Positions 44,351-52,528 of a stretch of DNA of 55,510 nt are shown here, in pieces (within the stretch, counting starts at the first letter, position 1; every line of letters begins with the position of its first letter). The position numbers were made by a program, and so were the translations under genes. Below the pieces are notes generated by a model. That model was not told the DNA's origin. It was given only the letters and a program-made list of their open reading frames with translations, and ran no database searches. Source of the DNA: Bacillota bacterium (GTDB taxonomy: Bacteria; Bacillota; Sulfobacillia; Sulfobacillales; Sulfobacillaceae); contig JAJZZH010000022.1 of NCBI GenBank assembly GCA_021797675.1, positions 1 through 55,510 of the forward strand, read 5' to 3'.

Positions 44351-44488
44351 ATGCATTCGGTGCTGGTGATGGTGTTGGGCATTAACGGATCCGTCTTGTT
44401 GGCCATTTTTTTAGAGTTGTCGCGTATCGAAAAGCGGTTGGCGCACCTCGAACAGCGGCCGAGCCGGCGAAAGGCCCCCCACCGGTAA
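44351..44488 (+). CDS. Small membrane protein with a coiled-coil tail
   Basis: A 45-residue frame starting ATG 44351 (MHSVLVMVLGINGSVLLAIFLELSRIEKRL...). It has one membrane segment (about residues 4-22) followed by a charged, helical tail LSRIEKRLAHLEQR and a basic end RRKAPHR. GGAGGAG lies about 14 bases before the start, overlapping the end of the PAP2 gene. I do not recognise the family. Small one-span proteins with heptad tails occur often near wall genes. Confidence 0.5.
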   Translation: MHSVLVMVLGINGSVLLAIFLELSRIEKRLAHLEQRPSRRKAPHR

Positions 44489-44609
44489 CTGCGGTCATAG
44501 CGCAAAATAGCGCAACGGTTGGCTTGACCTCGCTAGGTTGGTCCGCCAAAATATCTGGCATGCGTTCGTCGGCTCGGTCATAGGCTTGTCTCGAAAGCGG
44601 GGGAAGCCG

Positions 44610-45224
44610 ATGCCGGATTCGGAAACTGCTGCTTGGCATCGATGGGCGCGAGCGGCGGTCAGGTTCGTGGTTGCCTTCATGGTCTTTTTCGGTCTGAAGG
44701 CGCTCGGGAGTGCGCGCCGACCGCTGCTGCAGGCGGTGGCGACGAAGGCGGGTACGTGGAGCCGCGTTTCAACCTTTGGCCCGTTGGCGGGACCGATGCC
44801 GCGCTGGTTTGACTTTCCGCGGAGAGAATCCGGTCCGGTGCGGCGGCCGACGAACCGCCTTTGGGTACGGGAAAATTTCGGCTGGCACACCCACGGGACG
44901 CGGGCCTGGTTTGTGCCTGGGGTGGTGGTGCAAACGGCGGCGGGGGGCAGAGTGGAGAGCCTGCGGGGCGGACAGGTGTCTCGGGTGCGGCGGACAGCCG
45001 CGGGCTGGGCGGTCACCATGCAAGTTGCTCCGGGGTTGAGGTTGGCCCTGTCCGGGCTGGCGGGGGTGCGACTACAGACGGGTACGCGAATTCGACCAGG
45101 GGCCGTGGTCGGTACGGCAGGAACGCATCCATTCACCGTGCAAGCGTGGGATCAGGGGTACCCGGTCAACCCGCACCTGGCTCACGTATGGATACGGGTC
45201 AAGATCCCGGAAGGAGCGGGATAG
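44610..45224 (+). CDS. spoIVFA: SpoIVFA-like M23-fold protein
   Basis: In Bacillus SpoIVFA anchors and inhibits the SpoIVFB protease in the outer forespore membrane. The 204-residue protein has one membrane segment (about residues 18-36) and a C-terminal degenerate LytM/M23 domain: GWHTHGTRAWFVPGVVVQTAAGGRV, VRLQTGTRIRPGAVVGTAG, HPFTVQAWDQGYPVNPHL. The M23 zinc ligands are incomplete, as in SpoIVFA, which is not an active peptidase. The start is chosen from GGGGGAAG before ATG 44610. spoIVFB begins one base after the stop. Confidence 0.65.
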   Translation: MPDSETAAWHRWARAAVRFVVAFMVFFGLKALGSARRPLLQAVATKAGTWSRVSTFGPLAGPMPRWFDFPRRESGPVRRPTNRLWVRENFGWHTHGTRAWFVPGVVVQTAAGGRVESLRGGQVSRVRRTAAGWAVTMQVAPGLRLALSGLAGVRLQTGTRIRPGAVVGTAGTHPFTVQAWDQGYPVNPHLAHVWIRVKIPEGAG

Positions 45225-45225
45225 G

Positions 45226-46101
45226 ATGCCGAGGCGGCGATGGCTGCCAACCATCTACGTGCATCCGGTCTTCTTTGCGGTCCTCGCTGCTTACGCGCTC
45301 GGTGGCCATCTGACGCAAGCCATCCTGGCCTTCCTCGCGATCAGTCTGCACGAGTTGACGCACGCGGTGGTCGCCGAAGGCTACGGACTGGACGTGGAAC
45401 GCCTGGAATTGTGGCCGTTTGGCGGTGTCGCCAGGGTGCACGGGCTGGGGAGCCAAGATCCCGAGGTTGAGGTTATCGTTGCGGTGGCGGGACCGGTTCA
45501 GAATTTTCTGCTGGCAGCCATCCTGTGGGCTTTACAAGGGGCCTGGGGATTGGATGCGCCGCTGGTGCATGCGTTTATTGCGATCAATCTTGGGCTGGGA
45601 GCGCTGAATCTGCTTCCGGCGGAACCCTTGGACGGCGGACGGCTGGCCCGCGTGTACCTGGCGCGCCGCCTGGGCCGCCGGCGCGCCGAAGACTTGGTCC
45701 GCCGGGCGGGGAGATGGCTCGCCGGGGGAATGGTTGCCCTTTGCCTGATAGGGCTTGCCTTCGGTCGCATTTGGCTGGAGCCGGCCATGTTGGCTGGATT
45801 TCTTTATTGGGCAAGTCACCGCAGAGAACGCCAGTCGGGGTACTGGATGATTCGGGATTTGGCTATCCGTCCGCTCAGATTCTTGCGACGGCCGATTTGG
45901 CCGCTCGATGATTTAGCGGTTCGGGAAACGACTCCGATCGGGCAGGTGATGGCGGTGATGCGGCCTATGCATTACCATCGGGTGTCCGTGCTGGATGGAG
46001 AATTTCGCCGCCTAGGCATGCTTTACGAGGACGACCTGGTGTCCGCGTTCGGCCGCCTCGGACCAGAGGTTCCCGTTGGCGACCTGCTGAGCGCGCGTTG
46101 A
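45226..46101 (+). CDS. spoIVFB: Intramembrane metalloprotease SpoIVFB (site-2 protease family)
   Basis: In spore formers this protease activates pro-sigma-K. The 291-residue protein has several membrane segments, the zinc motif HELTH at 42-46 with Glu43 as catalytic base, and the third ligand Asp136 in LLPAEPLDGGR. A CBS-like C-terminal region (about 230-290) ends the protein, the group 3 S2P architecture that senses ATP. Position directly after the SpoIVFA-like gene and before rplU repeats the Bacillus order, supporting the name. Confidence 0.88.
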   Translation: MPRRRWLPTIYVHPVFFAVLAAYALGGHLTQAILAFLAISLHELTHAVVAEGYGLDVERLELWPFGGVARVHGLGSQDPEVEVIVAVAGPVQNFLLAAILWALQGAWGLDAPLVHAFIAINLGLGALNLLPAEPLDGGRLARVYLARRLGRRRAEDLVRRAGRWLAGGMVALCLIGLAFGRIWLEPAMLAGFLYWASHRRERQSGYWMIRDLAIRPLRFLRRPIWPLDDLAVRETTPIGQVMAVMRPMHYHRVSVLDGEFRRLGMLYEDDLVSAFGRLGPEVPVGDLLSAR

Positions 46102-46126
46102 CGAACTCTCCCTGATTCTTTATCAT
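46098..46126 (+). promoter_or_regulatory. Candidate promoter of the RNase G gene
   Basis: TTGACG (46098-46103) and TATCAT (46121-46126) are exactly 17 bases apart. The -35 box overlaps the spoIVFB stop codon, so rng probably has its own vegetative promoter inside the sporulation-cluster boundary. Confidence 0.55.
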
Positions 46127-46193
46127 GGGACCATGGGCAGGCGTTGGCGTGTCCGGCTATTATATTCAGAATCCTCGGGAAAGGAGATCAGGC

Positions 46194-48053
46194 ATGACGC
46201 GGCGCAATCGTCGCCGTTGGGGGATTCTTCCGGCCGAAACGGCCTCACAGGCCAATCAGGAGTCCGGCGCCGAATCCCCGGAAGATCAGGCGGGGCTACT
46301 CCCCGATCCTTCCGTGCCGGAACCGAAGGTCTTCAAAGAGATTTTAGTCAATTTTGGCGCCAGGGAAAGCCGACTCGCGATTTTGGAGGATGGCCAACTG
46401 GTGGAATTTTACACAGAACGGGCTGAGGAAGATCAAGCCGTTGGCAACATCTACAAGGGGAGAGTGGAAAATGTCCTGCCCGGCATGCGGGCGGCATTCG
46501 TGAATTTAGGACAGGAAAAGAACGCATTTTTGTATGTGGATGATGCCCACGCCGAGGAGCGGGACCATCACCGCAACCGGGCCATTCAAGACGTGGTGAG
46601 GGTGGGACAAGAGGTCATCGTGCAGGTGTCCAAAGAGCCGATTGGGTCTAAAGGTGCCCGGGTGACGACCAACGTGAGCCTGCCGGGACGGTATTTGGTG
46701 TTGACCCCCTACGTGGAAACGGTGGGGGTGTCGCGGCGGATTACCCGCGAGGCGGAGCGCGAACGGCTGCGGACGCTGGCTGAGCGTTTGCGCCCGCGAC
46801 AGATGGGGATCATCGTGCGAACGGTGGCGGAGGGGGTTCCAGAACATACCCTTATCCGCGACTTGGCCTATCTGCGCCGGTTGTGGAATCGAATCAAGGC
46901 TAAGGCGCGGACGGTCCAGGCGCCTGCGCTGCTGCATCGGGAAGCGAGCTTGGTATTTCGTACCATCCGGGATCACTTCGACGAGTCGGTGGACCGATTT
47001 GTGGTGGATGATCCCCAGGCGTTTCAACGAGCCCGGGAAATCGCCGCCACGTTGTCGCCCAAGTTGAAGCAGCGCATCCATCTCTATTCAGCCAGCATTC
47101 CCCTCTTTGAGGCGCGGGGCACCGAAGCCGAACTTGACCGGGCCTTGAAGCGCCGGGTGTGGCTGAAATGCGGCGGCTATCTTGTGGTCGACGAGACAGA
47201 GGCCTTGACGGTCATTGATGTCAACACGGGAAAGAATGTGGGGACCACCGATCTTTCGGACACCGTGTTGAATACCAACAAGGAGGCGGCGGTGGAAATA
47301 GCGCGGCAAATGCGGCTGCGCGACCTCAGCGGCATCATCATCGTCGACTTTATCGACATGGAAGGTGAGGCGGATGAATCCGACCTGGTGAAAACCCTGC
47401 ACGGAGCCCTCAAGAGCGATCGCACCCGGGTCACGGTGCTGGGCATGACGCGGCTCGGCCTGTTGGAGATGACGCGTAAGAAGGTCCGCGAGTCCCTGTT
47501 GAGTCAGATGACACGGGTCTGCCCGACCTGCGAGGGGCGGGGGCATATTCTGGCGGAAGAGGTGATTGCCCGCCGGTTGCGTCAACGGATTATTGACCGG
47601 CTCCGGGAATCGGACGCCGAGGCGATCTTGGCTGAAGCCCATCCTCAAATTGCGGCCCATTTGATTGGGCCGGGAGGAGCCAATCTCAAAGAATTGGAAC
47701 GTGAGTCCCGGCGCTCGGTCTTTATTCGGGGGTCCATCGAATGTGCCGTGGATGAGCTCAAAATTTGCAAGATCGGTACCCGGTCCGCCGTAGAGGAATT
47801 GGCTTTGCCGGTGCGCGAGGGCATGCAGCTGGAGGTGCTAGTCGAGGAGCGGCATCAGACCAATACCAAGGACGGAATTTGCCGACTCGCGGGCTACGTG
47901 ATCGATATTCAAGATGCGGGCAGCCGGGTGGGCGACCGCATTGCCATCGAAATCCAACGCGTTTTTCGGACCTTTGCCACGGCGCGCATCGTTCCCGCCG
48001 CACAAGGGGAGGGACATGCCTCCGTAGAAGAGGAAAAAACGCATGCCGTTTGA
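46194..48053 (+). CDS. rng: Ribonuclease G/E family endoribonuclease
   Basis: An RNA processing and decay enzyme of 619 residues. It has an S1 domain (GNIYKGRVENVLPGMRAAFVNLG, in parts GNIYKGRVENV, PGMRAAFVNLGQEKNAFLY), the DNase I-like catalytic core with LTVIDVNTGKNVG and IIIVDFIDME carrying the metal-binding aspartates, and the zinc link CPTCEGRGHI. The C-terminal 100 residues form an extra KH/TRAM-like RNA-binding part. AAAGGAG lies 8 bases before ATG 46194. The usual site in Firmicutes is also next to rplU. Confidence 0.93.
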   Translation: MTRRNRRRWGILPAETASQANQESGAESPEDQAGLLPDPSVPEPKVFKEILVNFGARESRLAILEDGQLVEFYTERAEEDQAVGNIYKGRVENVLPGMRAAFVNLGQEKNAFLYVDDAHAEERDHHRNRAIQDVVRVGQEVIVQVSKEPIGSKGARVTTNVSLPGRYLVLTPYVETVGVSRRITREAERERLRTLAERLRPRQMGIIVRTVAEGVPEHTLIRDLAYLRRLWNRIKAKARTVQAPALLHREASLVFRTIRDHFDESVDRFVVDDPQAFQRAREIAATLSPKLKQRIHLYSASIPLFEARGTEAELDRALKRRVWLKCGGYLVVDETEALTVIDVNTGKNVGTTDLSDTVLNTNKEAAVEIARQMRLRDLSGIIIVDFIDMEGEADESDLVKTLHGALKSDRTRVTVLGMTRLGLLEMTRKKVRESLLSQMTRVCPTCEGRGHILAEEVIARRLRQRIIDRLRESDAEAILAEAHPQIAAHLIGPGGANLKELERESRRSVFIRGSIECAVDELKICKIGTRSAVEELALPVREGMQLEVLVEERHQTNTKDGICRLAGYVIDIQDAGSRVGDRIAIEIQRVFRTFATARIVPAAQGEGHASVEEEKTHAV

Positions 48054-48078
48054 CAAGGAGAGGGAGAGTGTGCTAGTT

Positions 48079-48106
48079 TTGATCGGTAAAACGCCCAAGA
48101 TAGACT
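48079..48106 (+). promoter_or_regulatory. Candidate promoter of the rplU-obg operon
   Basis: TTGATC (48079-48084) and TAGACT (48101-48106) are 16 bases apart. The transcript would have a leader of about 210 bases before rplU. The leader is GC-rich and can form hairpins around 48128-48155. This is where Firmicutes carry the autoregulatory L21 leader, but I cannot confirm its consensus by eye. Confidence 0.4.
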
Positions 48107-48322
48107 GAGAGATCTGTGCCTCGGGTGGCCGCCCGCCAGTTGGTTATGCGGCGCCAGGAGCCTAACGTCCGTCAGCCTTTATGGTGGGGGGGAGCGAGGC
48201 CATTCGGCGGCTTGGCCGCGGTGTGAATGCTTGCTTCCGGGCGGGGCACGGAGTTTCGCTCGCGCATGGGCGGAAGGGTACCGGAATGTGGGTTCGGCCG
48301 GCATGGACGAGGAGGTTCTGAG

Positions 48323-48655
48323 GTGTACGCAGTGATGGAAACCGGCGGTCATCAATACCGGGTGTCTCCCGGGGAGGAATTGCTGGTGGAGAAGGTGGCC
48401 GGCGATCCGGGTTCCGAGGTTAGCCTGGCTGAGGTATTGATGGTCGTCAAGGATTCGGGGGATGTCCTCGTCGGCACCCCGTATGTCGCGGGGGCATGCG
48501 CCGTGGCCACGGTGGTGGGACAGGAACGCGGGCCGAAGATTTTGGTGTTTAAATATAAACCCAAGAGCAATTATCGGCGGCGGCGCGGCCACCGCCAGGA
48601 CCTGACTCGGATTCGGGTCGAGCGCATCGAGCTGGTCGATACCGCCGACGCGTGA
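48323..48655 (+). CDS. rplU: 50S ribosomal protein L21
   Basis: A large-subunit protein of 110 residues. It starts VYAVMETGGHQYRV and shows EKVAGDPGSEV, VLVGTPYV, and the C-terminal signature ILVFKYKPKSNYRRRRGHRQDLTRIRVERI in parts FKYKPKSNYRRRRGHRQ, LTRIRVERI. GTG 48323 follows GAGGAGG at 8 bases. The stop overlaps prp (GTGA). Confidence 0.97.
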   Translation: MYAVMETGGHQYRVSPGEELLVEKVAGDPGSEVSLAEVLMVVKDSGDVLVGTPYVAGACAVATVVGQERGPKILVFKYKPKSNYRRRRGHRQDLTRIRVERIELVDTADA

Positions 48656-49026
48656 TCCGAGTCACCGTGTGGAGGCGGCCAGACGGCCGTTGCTGCCGCC
48701 TTCGGGTCCAGGGCCACGCTGACGCAGGGCGGTATGGTGAAGACGTGGTTTGTGCAGGGGTCAGCGCTTTGGTGGAGACCTTGGCATTGGCGTGGCAGCG
48801 GACTGCGGTCGGAGCGAGTAGGGTTCGGGTAGAAACGGGATTTGCGGACTTCCGATTGACGGATGGGTCGGGAACTCAGCAAAAAGAAGCAGAAGAAAAA
48901 GAGCAAGCGATTGCCCTGCAGATTATCGTTGACGGGTTGGAGGATTTGGCGAAGACCCATCAACGGTTTGTGCGGTGGGAAGAACAGCACCTGTCCGACA
49001 GGGCGGCGGATCGCCGGGATGGATGA
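48652..49026 (+). CDS. prp: Ribosomal-processing cysteine protease Prp
   Basis: Prp removes the N-terminal extension of ribosomal protein L27 in Firmicutes. The 124-residue protein has catalytic His22 in VQGHADAG and Cys34 in DVVCAGVSALVETLA. The start GTG 48652 overlaps the rplU stop. The adjacent L27 carries the matching N-terminal extension, so the pair is functionally consistent. The acidic segment EAEEKEQA near residue 80 is somewhat longer than usual. Confidence 0.93.
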   Translation: MIRVTVWRRPDGRCCRLRVQGHADAGRYGEDVVCAGVSALVETLALAWQRTAVGASRVRVETGFADFRLTDGSGTQQKEAEEKEQAIALQIIVDGLEDLAKTHQRFVRWEEQHLSDRAADRRDG

Positions 49027-49133
49027 GGGAACAGGCGTTGAACCTCGGATGAGGATTCCCCGGTCCGGGCGGTGGGGGCTATTTCTGGATTCCTTCTTAA
49101 CCGTTGGTCTTCGTGAAGGAGGTGAAAAGGGCG

Positions 49134-49421
49134 ATGCGACTTCAGTTGTTTGCTCACAAGAAAGGCGGCGGCAGTTCCCGCAATGGACGCGATTCTAAGC
49201 CGAAAATGCTGGGTGTCAAGCGACACCAGGGCCAGTGGGTGACCGCGGGCAGCATCATTGTCCGCCAGCGAGGCACGGAATTTCACCCCGGTAAGAACGT
49301 CGGATTGGGACGGGATTACACCTTGTTTGCGAAAGTTGACGGTCGGGTGAACTTTGTGCAGCGTTCCCATAAGCGCAAGGAAATAGACATCGTACCCGTG
49401 AGTGAAACGGAACTCGGGTGA
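49134..49421 (+). CDS. rpmA: 50S ribosomal protein L27 with Prp-cleavable N-terminus
   Basis: A large-subunit protein near the peptidyl-transferase centre, 95 residues. The start [20 protein letters not shown] shows a short extension LQLF before AHKKGG. In Staphylococcus the motif LQFF-A is cleaved by Prp to expose the functional end; the same cut here would fall between Phe6 and Ala7. The core has [28 protein letters not shown] and [14 protein letters not shown] (in parts [19 protein letters not shown]). AAGGAGGTG lies 10 bases before ATG 49134. Confidence 0.97.
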   Translation: MRLQLFAHKKGGGSSRNGRDSKPKMLGVKRHQGQWVTAGSIIVRQRGTEFHPGKNVGLGRDYTLFAKVDGRVNFVQRSHKRKEIDIVPVSETELG

Positions 49422-50041
49422 CTCCCGGACCCAAAAATCCGGTTAGGCCCCAGGTGTTGGGCTGGGTACTGGTGGTAGGTTTGGGGTCGGGGAGCTATTG
49501 GGCTCCCCGACCTTGGCGTATCATGCTGTTGGGGCTTTTGGTGCTGATCCTGACGGGCATTTATCGGTGGCGGGCGCGCCGGGATACGGTGTGGATCTTG
49601 CGGCGACTTAGACACCGGCAAGCGAATCAATTGCAGGTGATTCAAGGCTGGATGCAGCTGAACCGGAGCGACCGAGCGGCAGAACAAGTGGCTGAGGTCA
49701 TCGCTCGGCTGGGAGAAGAGGGGCAGTGGTACCGGGACCTCCCGCTGTCGTGGCTCTATACGGTGCTGATTGTGGATATGTTGGCCGAATCAAAGGGCAT
49801 TCGTTGTCAGTGGCATATTGCGGGGGAACCCGGATCCCTGGCTCGTCTGCGCTTTCGGGTGGTCGCGATGCGGGCTATGGCCTGCGCCGGGTCGGCCCTC
49901 GATATTCACCTCAATCCCCGGGGATTCGCTCTCTCGTTGCCCGACCCAAAATCGGTTCCGAGACGGAATTGGGGGGTTACGACCTGGACGCAGGGCGATA
50001 CTATGGTTATGTTGTGGCGTTCGCGGACGGGCAAGCGGTAG
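49418..50041 (+). CDS. Spo0B-like / SpoOB_a sensor-kinase-like protein
   Basis: A 207-residue protein with two close membrane segments (about 13-28 and 35-50). A helical dimerisation motif [20 protein letters not shown] follows, with His66 in the place of the phosphorylated histidine of Spo0B and citrate-type kinases (H-x-x-x-NxL). The C-terminal part is a small ATPase-like fold without clear ATP-binding boxes. GTG 49418 overlaps the rpmA stop. Its place between rpmA and obg is that of spo0B in Bacillus, where Spo0B passes phosphate from Spo0F to Spo0A. Bacillus Spo0B has no membrane segments, so this is a variant. Confidence 0.72.
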   Translation: MTPGPKNPVRPQVLGWVLVVGLGSGSYWAPRPWRIMLLGLLVLILTGIYRWRARRDTVWILRRLRHRQANQLQVIQGWMQLNRSDRAAEQVAEVIARLGEEGQWYRDLPLSWLYTVLIVDMLAESKGIRCQWHIAGEPGSLARLRFRVVAMRAMACAGSALDIHLNPRGFALSLPDPKSVPRRNWGVTTWTQGDTMVMLWRSRTGKR

Positions 50042-50080
50042 GCGGAGTCGAAGACTCGGCGGGGAGGATAGACCTGGGAA

Positions 50081-51355
50081 ATGTTCGTCGACGAGGCACG
50101 CATTTATGTCGAAGGCGGGCGCGGCGGAGATGGGGCCGTGAGCTTCCGGCGGGAGAAGTTTGTCCCCAACGGCGGGCCGGACGGGGGAGATGGCGGACGG
50201 GGCGGAGACGTCGTGTTCGTCGTGGATAGCGGATTGAGAACCTTGATGGATTTTCGCCACCAGCGCCATTACCGGGCTCCCGCCGGCAAGCCGGGCGGCA
50301 CCAACAATCGGTATGGGGCCGGCGGTGAGGACATCGTCATCCGGGTGCCTCCCGGGACCCTGATTTTCAGCGACGAGGATGGGCAACTGCTTGCCGATTT
50401 GGTGGACCCGGAAGTACGTCGGGTGATTGCGCGGGGGGGCCGCGGGGGGCGGGGAAACCACCATTTTGCGAGTTCTGTACACCGCGTTCCCCGGATCGCT
50501 GAGCGGGGCCAGCCCGGAGAAAGCCGCTGGGTTCGGCTTGAACTGAACCTATTGGCCGATGTGGGCCTGGTGGGGTTTCCCAACGCGGGCAAGTCGACGT
50601 TGATCAGCCGGGTCTCCTCGGCCAGGCCGCGTATCGCCGACTATCCCTTTACAACCCTGGTGCCGAATCTGGGAGTCGTTGCCGATTACGGGGAGGCGTT
50701 TGTGATCGCCGACGTTCCCGGATTAATTGAGGGGGCCCATGAGGGATCGGGGCTCGGCGACACGTTCTTGCGGCACCTCACGCGCACCCGGGTGCTGGTG
50801 CAACTGGTCGACGGGAGTCCCCTGACAGGGCGGGACCCCGTCGACGACTACCGGGTGATCGAGTACGAACTGGCTGCGTTTTCTCCTGAGTTGGCGCGCC
50901 GTCCGCGACTGGTGGTGGTCAATAAGATGGATGTCGAAGGGTCCCAAGAGCGTCTGCAGCGGCTTGTGAAGGCCATTTCGCCGGTTACCGTGTATCCGCT
51001 GTCGGCGGCGACGGGCCAGGGGCTGCCGGATTTGATGTGGACGCTGCGCGAACTGCTTGACCGCACGCCGATGCCCGCGGCCTCTCAGGGGCCACCCGTG
51101 ATGCGCCCCGCCGTGCACGGGATCGAGGTGGTGGCAGAGGATGTGGCAGTCCGCCTGATTGGTGACGTGGAACAGCGGGCGGCGATGACCTTTTGGGGCA
51201 ATTCCGAAGCCGAGGAGTATTTTTGTGAATATCTTCGGCGTCGCGGCGTGCCCGGCCTGCTGCAACGCCGGCAGATCGCGGACCCGACGGAGATTTTGAT
51301 TGGTGAGGGCAAGTTGCTATGGAAAGACGGCGAGCTGACCGTCACGGAGCGATGA
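50081..51355 (+). CDS. obg: GTPase Obg
   Basis: An essential ribosome-associated GTPase of 424 residues. It has the glycine-rich Obg domain (EARIYVEGGRGGDGAVSFRREKFVPNGGPDGGDGGRGG in parts GGRGGDGAVSFRREKFVP, GGPDGGDGGRGGD), a G domain with GFPNAGKSTLIS, DVPGLIEGAHEGSGLGDTFLRH (in parts DVPGLIEGAHEG, GDTFLRH) and NKMDVEG, and a C-terminal OCT domain ending TEILIGEGKLLWKDGE. ATG 50081 follows GAGGATAG. It closes the rplU-prp-rpmA-spo0B-obg run. Confidence 0.97.
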   Translation: MFVDEARIYVEGGRGGDGAVSFRREKFVPNGGPDGGDGGRGGDVVFVVDSGLRTLMDFRHQRHYRAPAGKPGGTNNRYGAGGEDIVIRVPPGTLIFSDEDGQLLADLVDPEVRRVIARGGRGGRGNHHFASSVHRVPRIAERGQPGESRWVRLELNLLADVGLVGFPNAGKSTLISRVSSARPRIADYPFTTLVPNLGVVADYGEAFVIADVPGLIEGAHEGSGLGDTFLRHLTRTRVLVQLVDGSPLTGRDPVDDYRVIEYELAAFSPELARRPRLVVVNKMDVEGSQERLQRLVKAISPVTVYPLSAATGQGLPDLMWTLRELLDRTPMPAASQGPPVMRPAVHGIEVVAEDVAVRLIGDVEQRAAMTFWGNSEAEEYFCEYLRRRGVPGLLQRRQIADPTEILIGEGKLLWKDGELTVTER

Positions 51356-51415
51356 ATATCACAGAAATTTCTCTGGTCAGCAGGATTTGAAGGGGTTATC
51401 GCGAATATAGCTCAA

Positions 51416-52054
51416 ATGGGTAAAGTACGTCGAGCCGTTGGGCTCATGGGGGGAACGTTTAACCCGATTCATTATGGTCACCTGGTTACTGCTGAGGCTG
51501 CCCGGGACGCGTTTCAGTTAGATCGCGTGATATTTATTCCCGCGGGTCAGCCGCCGCATAAGACGGAAAAGTATGTGGCGGCTGCTAACCATCGCTACCT
51601 AATGACTTTTCTAGCTATCGCCCCGAACGTACATTTTGAAATTTCCCAAGTTGAAATCGATCGGAACGGCCCTTCGTATACCAGCGAGACATTGAAGTAC
51701 TTTTATACCTTGGACCCGACCGTAGAGTGGTACTTTATCACCGGTGCCGATGCGATTGTGGAAATCGCATCGTGGCACTCGCCGGACAATATTTTGCGAT
51801 ACGCACACCTCATTGCTGCCAGTCGGCCAGGTTATGCGTTCCCTCGGCTGAAGGCGCTTGCCCAAGAAATTGGCGGAGGAGAAGGGCGTCACCAGGTCCA
51901 TCAATTGGAAGTGCCGGCGCTAGCCATATCGTCGAGTGACATCCGCGAACGCTTGCGCAACGGGCTGTCCATTAAGTACCTGGTTCCGGAGGCGGTGGAG
52001 CAGTATATCAATAAGCAGCACTTGTACGCCGAAGGGGCGATGCAGCGCACATAG
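51416..52054 (+). CDS. nadD: Nicotinate-nucleotide adenylyltransferase
   Basis: NadD joins ATP and nicotinate mononucleotide in NAD synthesis. The 212-residue protein shows GLMGGTFNPIHYGHL (HxGH-type nucleotidyltransferase motif), IPAGQPPHK, ITGADAIVEIASW and the ISSSDIRERLRNG signature (ISSTxIR type). ATG 51416 lacks a good ribosome binding site; AAGGGG lies about 20 bases upstream. It is slightly richer in A+T than its neighbours. nadD-yqeK-rsfS is a common grouping, here interrupted by a small RRM gene. Confidence 0.95.
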   Translation: MGKVRRAVGLMGGTFNPIHYGHLVTAEAARDAFQLDRVIFIPAGQPPHKTEKYVAAANHRYLMTFLAIAPNVHFEISQVEIDRNGPSYTSETLKYFYTLDPTVEWYFITGADAIVEIASWHSPDNILRYAHLIAASRPGYAFPRLKALAQEIGGGEGRHQVHQLEVPALAISSSDIRERLRNGLSIKYLVPEAVEQYINKQHLYAEGAMQRT

Positions 52055-52198
52055 CGCATGGTAAAGCGATCAATACTAACGTCAGCGGTGTCCCGGCTTC
52101 ACGGTCCCTGTCTAGTCCTTGGTAGCGGATTTAGATTGACGCGTCCGGTCGCCTGGGTCCCTGACCAGGTAGTGCAGTTTCAGGGAGGAGTGGACCAG

Positions 52199-52456
52199 TT
52201 GTCAAAGACGTTGTACGTCGGAAATCTGCCTTGGTCGATGACGGAAGAGGAACTCGCACAGGCCTTTAGTGCCCATGCTCAAGTCCTTAACGCACGGATT
52301 ATTACTGACCGGGAAACGGGCCGGTCCCGGGGCTTCGGCTTTGTTGAGGTGGAGGATGACGACGTAGAGCAGGCGGTCGAGGCGATGAACGGAACCCAGC
52401 TCAACGGACGCGACATTGTCGTGAACGAGGCGCGGCCGCGACAAAATCGATATTAG
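52199..52456 (+). CDS. Small RRM-domain RNA-binding protein
   Basis: An 85-residue single RRM: RNP2 is LYVGNLPW, RNP1 is RGFGFVEV, and the C-terminal end NEARPRQNRY is basic. TTG 52199 is preferred because GGGAGGAG lies about 10 bases upstream; GTG 52190 is too close. Such proteins are common in thermophilic Firmicutes and cyanobacteria and often act in cold shock or RNA chaperoning. A strong hairpin terminator follows the stop, so this gene is probably transcribed separately from yqeK. Confidence 0.9.
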   Translation: MSKTLYVGNLPWSMTEEELAQAFSAHAQVLNARIITDRETGRSRGFGFVEVEDDDVEQAVEAMNGTQLNGRDIVVNEARPRQNRY

Positions 52457-52469
52457 GCCAAAAGATCTT

Positions 52470-52494
52470 GCCCCCCGTGTGATCGGGGGGCTTT
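52470..52494 (+). terminator. Terminator after the RRM gene
   Basis: GCCCCCCG (52470-52477) pairs with CGGGGGGC (52484-52491) over a six-base loop, followed by TTTG. It ends the RRM transcript; the next gene starts about 35 bases downstream. Confidence 0.8.
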
Positions 52495-52528
52495 GTCGCG
52501 CTTATTTCGCGATACAATAAGCGGTGAG

